DNA of 6,979 bases from Thermoleophilia bacterium (GTDB lineage Bacteria; Actinomycetota; Thermoleophilia; Gaiellales; SKUG01): contig JAOPYU010000112.1 in the NCBI GenBank assembly GCA_025964455.1, forward strand, positions 1-6,979. The letters run 5' to 3'. Of the stretch, positions 1-6,286 are shown piece by piece (position 1 is the stretch's first letter; every line of letters starts with the position of its first letter). A program made the translations under genes and the position numbers. The notes beneath the pieces are model-generated. The model was not told the DNA's origin. It saw only the letters and a list, made by a program, of their open reading frames with translations, and ran no database searches.

Positions 1-660
1 GACGTCGCTGCCGGCGGCGCGGCGCGCGGCCTCGAGTGCGATGAATGCGCCAATGCGTTCGTCGACGCATCGGCTCATGATACGTCCGTTGGGGAACACG
101 TGCGGAGCGGCATCGAGCACGATCGGATCGCCGATGCGCATCATCGCCTTCGCCTCGTCACCGGTCGCCGCGCCGACGTCGATCCACAGGTCCTTGAGCG
201 TCGGTCCCTTCGCGCGGTCCTTGATCTGGTGTGGCGCGAGCTTGCCGATCGTGCCGAGCAGCACGCCGTCGCGCGTGAGGATTCGCACGCGCTGGCCTGC
301 GGCGACCGACAGGTCCCAGCCCCCGACCTGTTCGAACCGGACCAGGCCCTTGTCGTCGATGCGCGTGACGATGAAGCCGATCTCGTCGATGTGACCGCAC
401 AGCATCACGCGCGGACCACTCGCGCCCTTGTTGACGGTCACGTGCACGTTGCCGATGGGATCGACCTTGACCTCGTCGGCCCAGGGCGCGGCGTACTCTT
501 CCACCAGCCGCGCGGCCGGCTCCTCGAAGCCGCTCGGGGCGGGCGTGTCGAGCAGCCGCATGAGGAAGTCGAGCGAGTCGCCTTCGACGCGCACGTCTCC
601 GGAGTAGTACGGAACCGGACGCGGGTCCGCGGAGTCGGTGCCGGTGGTCTCGTCGCTCAC
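1..660 (-). CDS. M42-family metallo-aminopeptidase, second of a tandem pair (3' end outside window)
   Basis: This is the N-terminal 220 codons of a cytoplasmic zinc/cobalt-dependent aminopeptidase of the M42 (TET, endoglucanase M/FrvX-like) family, which removes N-terminal residues from peptides. It reads in frame from a GTG at 660-658 to the left edge. The start is well supported: an AAGGAG Shine-Dalgarno lies 6 nt upstream, inside the end of the preceding gene, and the GTGA overlaps that gene's TGA. Visible features are the family N-terminal signature LLDTPAPSGFEEP (about residues 36-48), first metal ligands His90 and Asp92 in GHIDEIG, and the bridging Asp200 in SRCVDERIGAF. The usual Asn after this Asp (DNR) is Glu here (DER). 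The catalytic Glu-Glu pair and the C-terminal Asp and His ligands would lie beyond the edge, so intactness cannot be judged. It is clearly a paralogue of the 657-1805 product and probably co-translated with it. Family assignment is secure; substrate preference is unknown. Confidence 0.93.
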   Translation of the reverse strand, partial: MSDETTGTDSADPRPVPYYSGDVRVEGDSLDFLMRLLDTPAPSGFEEPAARLVEEYAAPWADEVKVDPIGNVHVTVNKGASGPRVMLCGHIDEIGFIVTRIDDKGLVRFEQVGGWDLSVAAGQRVRILTRDGVLLGTIGKLAPHQIKDRAKGPTLKDLWIDVGAATGDEAKAMMRIGDPIVLDAAPHVFPNGRIMSRCVDERIGAFIALEAARRAAGSDV

Positions 661-1805
661 GTGGTGCTCCTTGCGCTGCTCGCCACGTGCTCGATCCACG
701 CGACGATCACGTCGATCGATGCGCGGATGTCACGGAGGTCGACCTGTTCGACCGGCGTGTGCAGGTACCGTGCGGGGATGCTGACGAGGCATGTCGCCGC
801 GCCGCGTCCCGCCTTGATGGTCTGGTCGGCGTCCGTTGCGGTGCGCAGCCCCTTGGCGCGCAGCTGGAACGGGATGCCGGATTCCTCGGCGGCATGGATC
901 AGCTCGTCCACGACGCGAGCCGTGAGCGTCGCGCCGCGCGAGATGATCGGACCCTTGCCGAGCTTCAGGTCGCCGAGGTCGGAGGCGCCCGGAGTGTCAC
1001 CCGGCGTGGTGACATCCACGACGCACGTGCGGTCAGCCTGCAGGTCGTAGCTGGCGACCGTGGCGCCGCCCATGCCGATTTCCTCGCCCACCGAGCCGAC
1101 CGCGACCACCTCGGCATCCACGCCGCGCTCGTGGGCGAGCCGTGCTGCCTCGAGGGCGACGAACGCACCCACGCGGTTGTCGATCGACCGTGACATGAGG
1201 CGTGTCGAATCCGGGCCGCCGATGCGCTGCGGCGTGACGTCGATGACGGCGGGATCGCCGACGCGCACGAGTGCGCGCGCCTCCTCCTCCGTCGATGCCC
1301 CGATGTCCACCCAGAGGTCGTCGACCTTCGGGGCGCGCTCGCGGGCGGCCTGGTCGAGGGCGTGCACCGCGGTGCGGCTGATCGTGCCCGTCACCGTCCC
1401 GCCAGCAGGGGTCCCGACGATGCGCAGGCGCTGTCCGGGCAGCACGACCGGGTCCCATCCGCCGATCGAGCCGACGCGGCAGAATCCCTGGCCGTTGATC
1501 TTGGTGATGATCAGGCCGATCTCGTCGACGTGACCGATGATGGCGATGCGAGGACCACGCCCGGCACCGACGGAGGCGAAGCTGGTCCCCACCCGATCCG
1601 TGCGGACGACCGCGCCGAAGCCCTCGGCATACTCGCGGAAGGCGGCACCCGCAGGCTCCTCGAATCCGGACGGGGCGGGGATGTCGAGCAGCCGCAGCAG
1701 GAACCGCTCCTGCGCGTCGTCGAAGGGCGGGGCATCCGTCGTGGGGGCGTCATCAGGCACGGGATGGTCCCTACCCACGCGATCCCGCTTCCTATCGTCC
1801 ATCAC
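657..1805 (-). CDS. M42-family metallo-aminopeptidase, first of a tandem pair
   Basis: This is a complete cytoplasmic M42 (TET-type) aminopeptidase of 382 residues if started at GTG 1805. Family members are usually about 340-360 residues, and the excess is a polar N-terminal extension. All active-site positions known from the family are present: metal ligands His92 with Asp94 (GHVDEIG), bridging Asp209 (SRSIDNRVGAF), catalytic Glu241 and ligand Glu242 (GSVGEEIGMGG), Asp264 (VVDVTTPGD) and His349 (RYLHTPVE). Such enzymes typically form hollow 12-subunit tetrahedral particles that degrade peptides from the N-terminus. The start is uncertain. GTG 1805 and ATG 1802 lack a clear Shine-Dalgarno, while in-frame GTGs at 1778 (AGGAAG about 9 nt upstream) and 1760 (AGGGA about 7 nt upstream) are better placed and would give a more normal length. 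The TGA at 659-657 overlaps the GTG of the next M42 gene, so the two form an operon. A peptide transporter nearby fits a role in peptide catabolism. Confidence 0.95.
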   Translation of the reverse strand: MMDDRKRDRVGRDHPVPDDAPTTDAPPFDDAQERFLLRLLDIPAPSGFEEPAGAAFREYAEGFGAVVRTDRVGTSFASVGAGRGPRIAIIGHVDEIGLIITKINGQGFCRVGSIGGWDPVVLPGQRLRIVGTPAGGTVTGTISRTAVHALDQAARERAPKVDDLWVDIGASTEEEARALVRVGDPAVIDVTPQRIGGPDSTRLMSRSIDNRVGAFVALEAARLAHERGVDAEVVAVGSVGEEIGMGGATVASYDLQADRTCVVDVTTPGDTPGASDLGDLKLGKGPIISRGATLTARVVDELIHAAEESGIPFQLRAKGLRTATDADQTIKAGRGAATCLVSIPARYLHTPVEQVDLRDIRASIDVIVAWIEHVASSARSTT

Positions 1806-1828
1806 GCCCGTTCAGACGCGCGCTCCCT

Positions 1829-1834
1829 AAGCTA
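1829..1834 (-). promoter_or_regulatory. Possible -10 element of the M42 aminopeptidase operon
   Basis: On the minus strand the hexamer TAGCTT fits the actinobacterial TANNNT -10 pattern. It would place a transcript start near 1822, about 17 nt before the GTG at 1805. No good -35 box is seen at the expected spacing. The hexamer sits within a short inverted repeat, CCTA-AGC-TAGG (1826-1836), that could be an operator. This is a pattern match only. Confidence 0.25.
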
Positions 1835-1870
1835 GGTAATTCGCCCCGATGCCATTTCCGGGGGTGGTCG

Positions 1871-1876
1871 TACGGT
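1871..1876 (+). promoter_or_regulatory. Possible -10 element for leaderless transcription of the 1883 gene
   Basis: TACGGT matches TANNNT and ends 6 nt before the ATG at 1883. This is the spacing expected if transcription begins at the A of the start codon, an arrangement common in actinobacteria. In agreement, no strong Shine-Dalgarno precedes the ATG. No recognisable -35 hexamer is present, so confidence is low. Confidence 0.33.
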
Positions 1877-1882
1877 AGAGAC

Positions 1883-2296
1883 ATGAACTCCCACCTCGCC
1901 ACCGCCGCTCACATCGTTCCCACCGACACCGCCTTCGCCGAAGCCGTGCTCGACCACGCTGCTCCGATCACCGGATGGCACGCGCTCCAGGGCCTTGCGC
2001 TCGGGATCCTGCGCGGCTACGCCCCGGGCACCGACGTCGAGGTGCAGATCGAGCAGGTCCTCGAGGAAGCGAGCGACCTCGCCGTCGCCGACCGCGTGGC
2101 CTGGATCCTCGCGGGCCGCACCGGCCAGCAGCACGTCGTGCTCGCCAGCGCGACCGGCTACCTGGTCGCCACCGTGAGCCCGATGCTCGACTGGGCCGCC
2201 GCAATGCGCCTGGAGCCGGGCGTGCACGCGCCCCGCATCGTCAGCGTCGCCGGCGCCGAAGGCGTGCTGCCGGTGCTGCTGCCCGTCGCCAGCTGA
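1883..2296 (+). CDS. Hypothetical protein, 137 residues
   Basis: I do not recognise this protein. It is the only gene on the plus strand, divergent from the M42 pair and convergent with the transporter operon. Coding is supported by nearly all codons ending in G or C, a plausible amino-acid balance, and a hairpin after the stop. An opposite-strand reading frame at 1832-2353 has shadow-like composition. The product is soluble-looking, acidic and Ala/Val/Leu-rich, with no signal peptide, convincing membrane span, or cysteine. Features are a GWHALQGLALGILRGYAPGTD segment (about residues 31-51), an acidic helix VEVQIEQVLEEASDLAVADR (about 53-72), and alternating hydrophobic stretches towards the C-terminus (HVVLASATGYLVATV and VLPVLLPV) that look like beta strands. 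It could be a small alpha/beta domain protein. No function is proposed. The gene is probably monocistronic, bounded by the hairpins at 2311-2388. Confidence 0.8.
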   Translation: MNSHLATAAHIVPTDTAFAEAVLDHAAPITGWHALQGLALGILRGYAPGTDVEVQIEQVLEEASDLAVADRVAWILAGRTGQQHVVLASATGYLVATVSPMLDWAAAMRLEPGVHAPRIVSVAGAEGVLPVLLPVAS

Positions 2297-2310
2297 TTGG
2301 AAGGGACGGC

Positions 2311-2328
2311 GCGCGCTCGCCAGCGCGC
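2311..2328 (+). terminator. GC hairpin just after the 137-residue gene
   Basis: GCGCGCT (2311-2317) and AGCGCGC (2322-2328) form a perfect 7-bp stem with a 4-nt loop, 14 nt after the stop codon. No T-tract follows. It may slow polymerase or protect the 3' end, acting together with the stronger hairpin 25 nt downstream. Confidence 0.45.
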
Positions 2329-2352
2329 AGCCGACCACGTACGCCGAACTCA

Positions 2353-2388
2353 TCGGGGCGTCGCACCAGCCAGGGTGCGGCGCCCCGA
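2353..2388 (+). terminator. Strong hairpin, probable transcription terminator of the 137-residue gene
   Basis: Bases 2353-2367 pair with 2374-2388 to form a 15-bp stem (14 Watson-Crick pairs and one G-T), closing a 6-nt loop AGCCAG. It lies 57 nt beyond the stop codon. The following bases on the plus strand (AATCTCGTTGATT) are only moderately T-rich, so this is an actinobacterial-type terminator without a clean U-tract. It could also act on minus-strand transcripts leaving the transporter operon. Confidence 0.65.
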
Positions 2389-2394
2389 ATCTCG

Positions 2395-2542
2395 TTGATT
2401 AAGTCGAGTTAGTGGCCCAAGGACAGTACAAAGTCGTCCGAACGCGCGGGCGCCGGCCGGAGGCCCGGGCCGGCGGATCCGAGACCGCAACCCATTTGTC
2501 CGAGAATGTATGCCCCACGAGTCACTAACTCGACTTAATCAA
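2395..2542. repeat. 148-bp element bounded by a perfect 20-bp inverted repeat
   Basis: TTGATTAAGTCGAGTTAGTG at 2395-2414 is repeated exactly in inverted orientation at 2523-2542, with 108 bases between. The arms are 35% G+C, sharply AT-rich against surroundings that are clearly G/C-dominated. The core contains a GC-rich hairpin (2451-2475) and shorter complementary pieces, such as 2421-2425 with 2497-2501. No open reading frame of note is contained, and no flanking direct repeat is visible (CTCG on the left, TGGG on the right). It ends 18 bases from the stop codon of the DppC-like gene. It may be a small non-autonomous mobile element (MITE-like), a structured RNA with a long closing helix, or a bidirectional terminator. 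Sequence alone does not decide. The repeat itself is certain. Confidence 0.9.
2451..2475. other. GC-rich hairpin inside the inverted-repeat element
   Basis: CGCCGGCC (2451-2458) and GGCCGGCG (2468-2475) form a perfect 8-bp stem of only G-C pairs with a 9-nt loop, roughly central in the 148-bp element. With the outer 20-bp arms it would form a long hairpin or cruciform with two helical blocks separated by internal loops. Confidence 0.6.
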
Positions 2543-2560
2543 TGGGTGTTCTGCGGGGGG

Positions 2561-3586
2561 CTACTTCTTCTGCGTCTTGGGGTCGAGGGCGTCGCGGACG
2601 CCGTCGCCGATGAAGTTGACGCTGAGCACCGTCGCGAAGATCGCGAGCGCCGGGACCCAGACGGTCCACCAGTACGTGAGGATCGTGATCAGGCCGCGAC
2701 CCTCCGCGAGCATGTTGCCCCACGTCGCGGTCGGCGGCTGGACGCCGAGGCCGAGGAAGCTGAGAGCTCACTCGCCGATGATCGCGCCGGAGACCGCGAG
2801 CGTCGTGAACACCGCGATCACGCTCACGCAGTTCGGCAGGATGTGGATGAACATCACGCGCTTGTGCGTGCCGCCGAGGGCGAGCGCCGCCTCGACGAAC
2901 TCCTGGCCGCGCAGCGACACGACCTGGGATCGCACGACGCGGCTGATGCCCATCCATCCGAGCGCGACGAGCACGAAGGCGATGCGCATCCACTCGGGGA
3001 ACTGCTTGATGAACGGCCCGATCTTGGATTCCGGGCTCGCCACGATGGTCGCGACGACCATGAGCAGCGGCATGCCCGGGATCGACATGATCACGTTGGC
3101 CACCCACATGAGCATCGAGTCGGTCTTGCCGCCGAAGTAGCCGGCAGTCACGCCGATCACGGCCCCGAGCGCGGCCGCGCCGATCGCCACCGAGAAGCCG
3201 ATCGCAAGCGACGTTCGCCCGGCATTCACCACGCGCGAGAGCACGTCGCGACCGAGCGAGTCGGTGCCGAACACGTGCGACGCGCTCGGCGACTGCAGCG
3301 AGGCGCGGGCATCGGTCGCCGCCGGATCCGGCAGCACGAACGGCCCGAGCGCGCACACCACGATCATGCCGAGCAGCACGCACAGGCCGATGAAGGCGGC
3401 GCGGTGCGCGCGGAACGAATCCCACGTCTGCTGCAGCTGCGTGCGCGGCGGCGCCGACATCGCCTGGGCATCCGTGCTGGTGCGCCCTGGGATGTTGATC
3501 GTCGCGCCGCTGGCGACGTTGCCTGCAGCGCGGGTCGCCTTGCCCATCGGCATCGGCAGCGAGGATGTGGTTCGTGCAGCAGTCAT
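2561..3586 (-). pseudogene. DppC/OppC-like peptide ABC transporter permease, interrupted by in-frame TGA
   Basis: This is an inner-membrane permease subunit of a dipeptide/oligopeptide ABC importer. From ATG 3586 it encodes 272 residues to a TGA at 2770-2768, then continues in the same frame for 68 more residues to TAG 2563-2561. The second part carries the family's normal ending ([18 protein letters not shown], then the last membrane span and [18 protein letters not shown]). Before the stop are a Pro/Ala/Thr-rich cytoplasmic leader (1-60), a first membrane span near 63-83, the OppC signature HVFGTDSLGRDVLSR (104-118), several spans, and the EAA loop that contacts the ATPase (EFVEAALALGG to ILPN, about 229-251). 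The TGA falls where relatives usually have a small residue such as Ser, so one base change (for example TCA to TGA) would explain it. TGA ends other genes here, so it is a real stop. It is either a nonsense mutation removing the last span or a sequencing error. The start lies 2 bp after the DppB-like stop. Confidence 0.85.
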
Positions 3587-3588
3587 GG

Positions 3589-4593
3589 CTAGCTCACTCG
3601 CACGCGGGGATCAAGCATGCCGTACAGGATGTCGGCGATGGTGTTCATGAGCAGCACGAGGGCGGCTCCGATCATCACGATCGCCAGGACGACGGCGATG
3701 TCCTTCTGGCCGATCGAGTCGAACAGCAGGTTGCCCATGCCGGGCAGGCCGAAGACGCGCTCGGTGATGGTCGCGCCGCCGAACAGGGCAGCCACGTCGA
3801 GCGCGACGATCGTCACCAGCGGCAGCAGTGCGTTGCGGATCGCGTGCCGGAAGAACACGGTCTTGCCGTCGAGGCCCTTGGCCATCGCCGAGCGGATGTA
3901 GTCCTGGTTGAGCACGCCGAGCAACTCGCTGCGCATGTAGCGCGACCAGCCGGCGATCTGCAGGATCGACAGCGCGAACACCGGCAGCGCGAGCCGTCGG
4001 AACACCTCGATCGGAGCGCCCAGGCACGAGAACGCCGTGCCGAAGATGCCGCCCCCGCCGCCCACGCAGGCCGGCGCGCCACCCGTGTAGAACACGAGCG
4101 TGCCACCCATCGCGTCCTGGAGCTTGAGCGCGAACAGCTGCAGCAGCAGGCCGACGAAGAACGACGGGCTCGCCATCATCGCGAACGTCGACAGCGTGGC
4201 GAAGTAGTCGGCGCGGCTGTACTTGTGCACGGCGACGTACGCGCCGATCGGCAGCGCGATCGCGAGTGACAGCACCATCGACAGGCCAGTGACCATGAGC
4301 GTGAGCGGCAGGCGCTCGCTGATCTTGTCCCACGCGGGGCGCTGGTCGACCGTCGACACGCCCATGTCACCTTTGACGAACTTGCCGACCCAGTGGACGT
4401 ACTGCTCCACGACCGGCTTGTCCCAGCCGTTCTGCTTGGTGAGGCGGGCGACGTCCTCGCTCGTGATGTTCGGGTTCTGCTTGAGCAACTCGAGCGGGTT
4501 CGGGCCGAGCGCGAGCAGGCCGAACATGATGATGCTGACGACGAACAGCGCCGGGATCGCTTCCAGGAAACGCCTGATGATGAGTCCACTCAC
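3589..4593 (-). CDS. DppB/OppB-like peptide ABC transporter permease
   Basis: This integral inner-membrane subunit of a dipeptide/oligopeptide importer has 334 residues, near the usual family length (about 310-340). It opens with the typical SGLIIRRFLEAIPALFVVSII segment containing the first membrane span. A periplasmic region with DKPVVEQYVHWVGKFVKGDMG (about 58-78) follows, matching the OppB N-terminal domain, and then further spans near 98-122, 131-155, 201-215, 255-275 and 300-322. The EAA loop that docks on the ATPase is at about 229-258 (DYIRSAMAKG to RNALLP). The ending DILYGMLDPRVR is characteristic. An unusual glycine-rich loop with two cysteines (Cys176, Cys190) lies between the third and fourth spans. 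The GTG start at 4593 shares GTGA with the stop of the upstream binding protein, indicating translational coupling, since no strong Shine-Dalgarno is seen. The TAG is followed 2 bp later by the DppC-like start. Exact substrate is not determinable. Confidence 0.95.
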   Translation of the reverse strand: MSGLIIRRFLEAIPALFVVSIIMFGLLALGPNPLELLKQNPNITSEDVARLTKQNGWDKPVVEQYVHWVGKFVKGDMGVSTVDQRPAWDKISERLPLTLMVTGLSMVLSLAIALPIGAYVAVHKYSRADYFATLSTFAMMASPSFFVGLLLQLFALKLQDAMGGTLVFYTGGAPACVGGGGGIFGTAFSCLGAPIEVFRRLALPVFALSILQIAGWSRYMRSELLGVLNQDYIRSAMAKGLDGKTVFFRHAIRNALLPLVTIVALDVAALFGGATITERVFGLPGMGNLLFDSIGQKDIAVVLAIVMIGAALVLLMNTIADILYGMLDPRVRVS

Positions 4594-6275
4594 TTGGCCA
4601 CCGCCCAGTCCCTGGCGTTCCAGGTGAGCCCGCCGAGCGGGTTGTTGTCCATCCCGATCGCCGCGTTGGTGTACGCGAGCGTCTCGGGGCGCTGGAACAG
4701 CGGCAGCAGCGGCATGTCAGCCGCCATGAGCGTCTGCACCTCGTGCACGATTGCCGCGCGTTCCTTCACCGCCGTGGTGACCTCGCTCTTCTCGAGCAGC
4801 TCGCTCACCCGCTCGTTGCAGTAGCGGTAGTTGTTCTGGCCGCTGAAGTCGTTGGCCTCGCTCGGGATCGAATCGCACGTGAACATGCTGATCTGTGACG
4901 GGTCGATGCCGCTCGACCAGGCCCACAGGGCGAGGTCGTAGTTGCCCTGCGGCGTGCTCTGGCCGAACAGCACGTTGGGCGGCTCCATGGCGATGATCAT
5001 CTTGATGCCGTTCTTCTTGAGCGACTGCTGCAGCAGCTGCGCGACCTTGAGGCGCAGGTCATTGCCGGCCGTGGACTTGAACGTCACGGTCAGCGGCTTG
5101 CCGCCCTTCGCGTAGTACTGGCCACTGCGCTTGTAGCCCGACTTCTCCAGGTACTGCTGCGCGACCTTGGGGTCGGCCTTCACGTCCGACCACGCCGGCA
5201 GGTAGTACTCCTCCTTGGCAGGGAGCAGCGTCGAGTCGAGGCGCTTCACCTGCTTCTTGAGGACCACGTCGGCGATCTCGTCGCGGTCGATCGAGCGGGC
5301 GATCGCCTGGCGCACGTTGATGTCATTGGTCGGGGCGGTCGCGTTGTTGAACGCGATCTGCTCCCAGTAGACGCCCGGCTCGCTCTGGAACTTGGCGCGT
5401 GGGAAGCCCTCGAGCTCCTGCTTGAGGGTGGAGTCCGGCGGCGGGCTGATGACGTCCACCTCGCCCGTGCGCAGCTGGATCTTGAGCGTGTTGGTGTCGG
5501 CGACGAACACGTAGCGGATCTTGTCCAGGTACGGCTTGTCCTCCTCGCCGGCATCCCAGTACTTGGCGTTGCGGCGCAGCACGACCTCGACCGAGCGGTC
5601 CCAGTGGTCGAGCACGAACGGGCCGCTGGCGACCGGGATCTTCTCGTTGAAGAAGGAGTTGAAGTCCTTGCCCTCGAGCACGTGCTTGGGCAGCGGCCCG
5701 GCGCTCACGTAGCTGAGGTACGGCGCGTAGGGCTTCATGAACACGTAGACGACGGTCAGGCGGTCAGGACAGTCGACGGACTTGATCTGGTCCCAGCCCT
5801 TCCTGGAGACGACCTGCCAGCGCTCGTCCATCGTGGTCGTGAAGTTGAACGCGACGTCGTCGCAGGTGATCGGCGTGCCGTCGCTCCAGGCCGCCTTCGG
5901 GTCCAGGTGGAGCGTCACTGACATCGTCCCGTCGGCGTTCTCCTTGACGAGCCCGTTCTCGCGGGTCGGCACCTCGAGCGCGATCTTCGGGGCGTAGTCA
6001 CCGTCGGCATTGACGTCGAGCAGGCCGTCGAAGAGCGACGATGCGATCATCGAGGTGGCCGCCATCGATCCGCACTGGATCTTGACGTTGAGGCACTGCG
6101 GCTCCTGGTCCATGCCGATGGTCATGGTCCCACCGCGCGGCTTGGTGCCACCCTCGGCAGCAGCCGCGGGGTCGGAGCTACCACCGCAGCCCGCCGCGAT
6201 GACGCCGGCCAGCGTGAGCATCAGCCCACACAGCACGAGTCGCTGCAACATATTGGTCGTCCGTCCCGGTCCCAC
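4590..6275 (-). CDS. Peptide ABC transporter substrate-binding lipoprotein (SBP family 5, DppA/OppA-like)
   Basis: This extracytoplasmic receptor captures peptides (or a related solute such as nickel chelates or sugars, which family 5 also binds) for the permeases encoded downstream. I place the start at GTG 6275: AGGAGG sits 4 nt upstream, and the resulting 561-residue protein begins with a proper signal peptide (Arg5, Arg12, then LVLCGLMLTLAGVIAAGC). The in-frame start at 6335 would add 20 residues without support, and ATG 6251 has no Shine-Dalgarno. Cys30 in AAGCGGSS is the predicted lipidated residue; the lipobox is slightly atypical because position -3 is Ala. Family 5 hallmarks include WSDGTPITCDDVAFNF (about 130-145), VRQAIARSIDRDEI in the middle, and NNYRYCNERVSELLEKS near the C-terminus. 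Five or more cysteines in the mature chain suggest disulfides. First gene of the operon; its TGA overlaps the GTG of the DppB-like permease. It is not adjacent to any ATPase gene. Confidence 0.94.
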   Translation of the reverse strand: MGPGRTTNMLQRLVLCGLMLTLAGVIAAGCGGSSDPAAAAEGGTKPRGGTMTIGMDQEPQCLNVKIQCGSMAATSMIASSLFDGLLDVNADGDYAPKIALEVPTRENGLVKENADGTMSVTLHLDPKAAWSDGTPITCDDVAFNFTTTMDERWQVVSRKGWDQIKSVDCPDRLTVVYVFMKPYAPYLSYVSAGPLPKHVLEGKDFNSFFNEKIPVASGPFVLDHWDRSVEVVLRRNAKYWDAGEEDKPYLDKIRYVFVADTNTLKIQLRTGEVDVISPPPDSTLKQELEGFPRAKFQSEPGVYWEQIAFNNATAPTNDINVRQAIARSIDRDEIADVVLKKQVKRLDSTLLPAKEEYYLPAWSDVKADPKVAQQYLEKSGYKRSGQYYAKGGKPLTVTFKSTAGNDLRLKVAQLLQQSLKKNGIKMIIAMEPPNVLFGQSTPQGNYDLALWAWSSGIDPSQISMFTCDSIPSEANDFSGQNNYRYCNERVSELLEKSEVTTAVKERAAIVHEVQTLMAADMPLLPLFQRPETLAYTNAAIGMDNNPLGGLTWNARDWAVAK

Positions 6276-6286
6276 AGGTCCTCCTG

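Noticed and set aside
100..1835. Several plus-strand open frames opposite the M42 genes
   Set aside because: The minus-strand frames carry complete M42 motifs; the plus-strand translations are shadows.
1832..2353. Minus-strand open frame across the 137-residue gene
   Set aside because: It has Gly/His/Ala/Asp-rich shadow composition, while the plus-strand frame has G/C-ending codons throughout and a better placed start.
2395..2542. Integron attC site or phage att site
   Set aside because: The arms end in GTTAGTG and CACTAAC, which do not fit the GTTRRRY/RYYYAAC core pattern. No integrase gene or cassette array is present, and the perfect long pairing is unlike the imperfect attC fold.
2395..2542. 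CRISPR array
   Set aside because: There are only two copies of the 20-base unit and they are inverted, not direct repeats with spacers.
2720..2770. Selenocysteine insertion at the in-frame TGA of the DppC-like gene
   Set aside because: A CGGC/GCCG hairpin with a GU-starting loop lies about 20 nt downstream, but its stem is only 4 bp. The site is not catalytic, and relatives do not have Cys there.
2535..2771. Restart at a GTG overlapping the TGA (GTGA), giving a separate downstream gene
   Set aside because: The GTG is in a different frame from the permease and yields an Arg/Pro/Asp-rich shadow sequence. The conserved permease ending is in the frame of the TGA itself.
2510..3592. Long plus-strand open frame of about 360 codons
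   Set aside because: It is antisense to the DppC-like gene, and its composition (His, Arg, Asp, Glu-heavy without structure) is typical of a shadow frame in GC-rich DNA.
3565..4269. Plus-strand open frame antisense to the DppB-like permease
   Set aside because: Low-complexity Arg/His/Glu-rich translation, no ribosome-binding site, and overlap with a certain gene.
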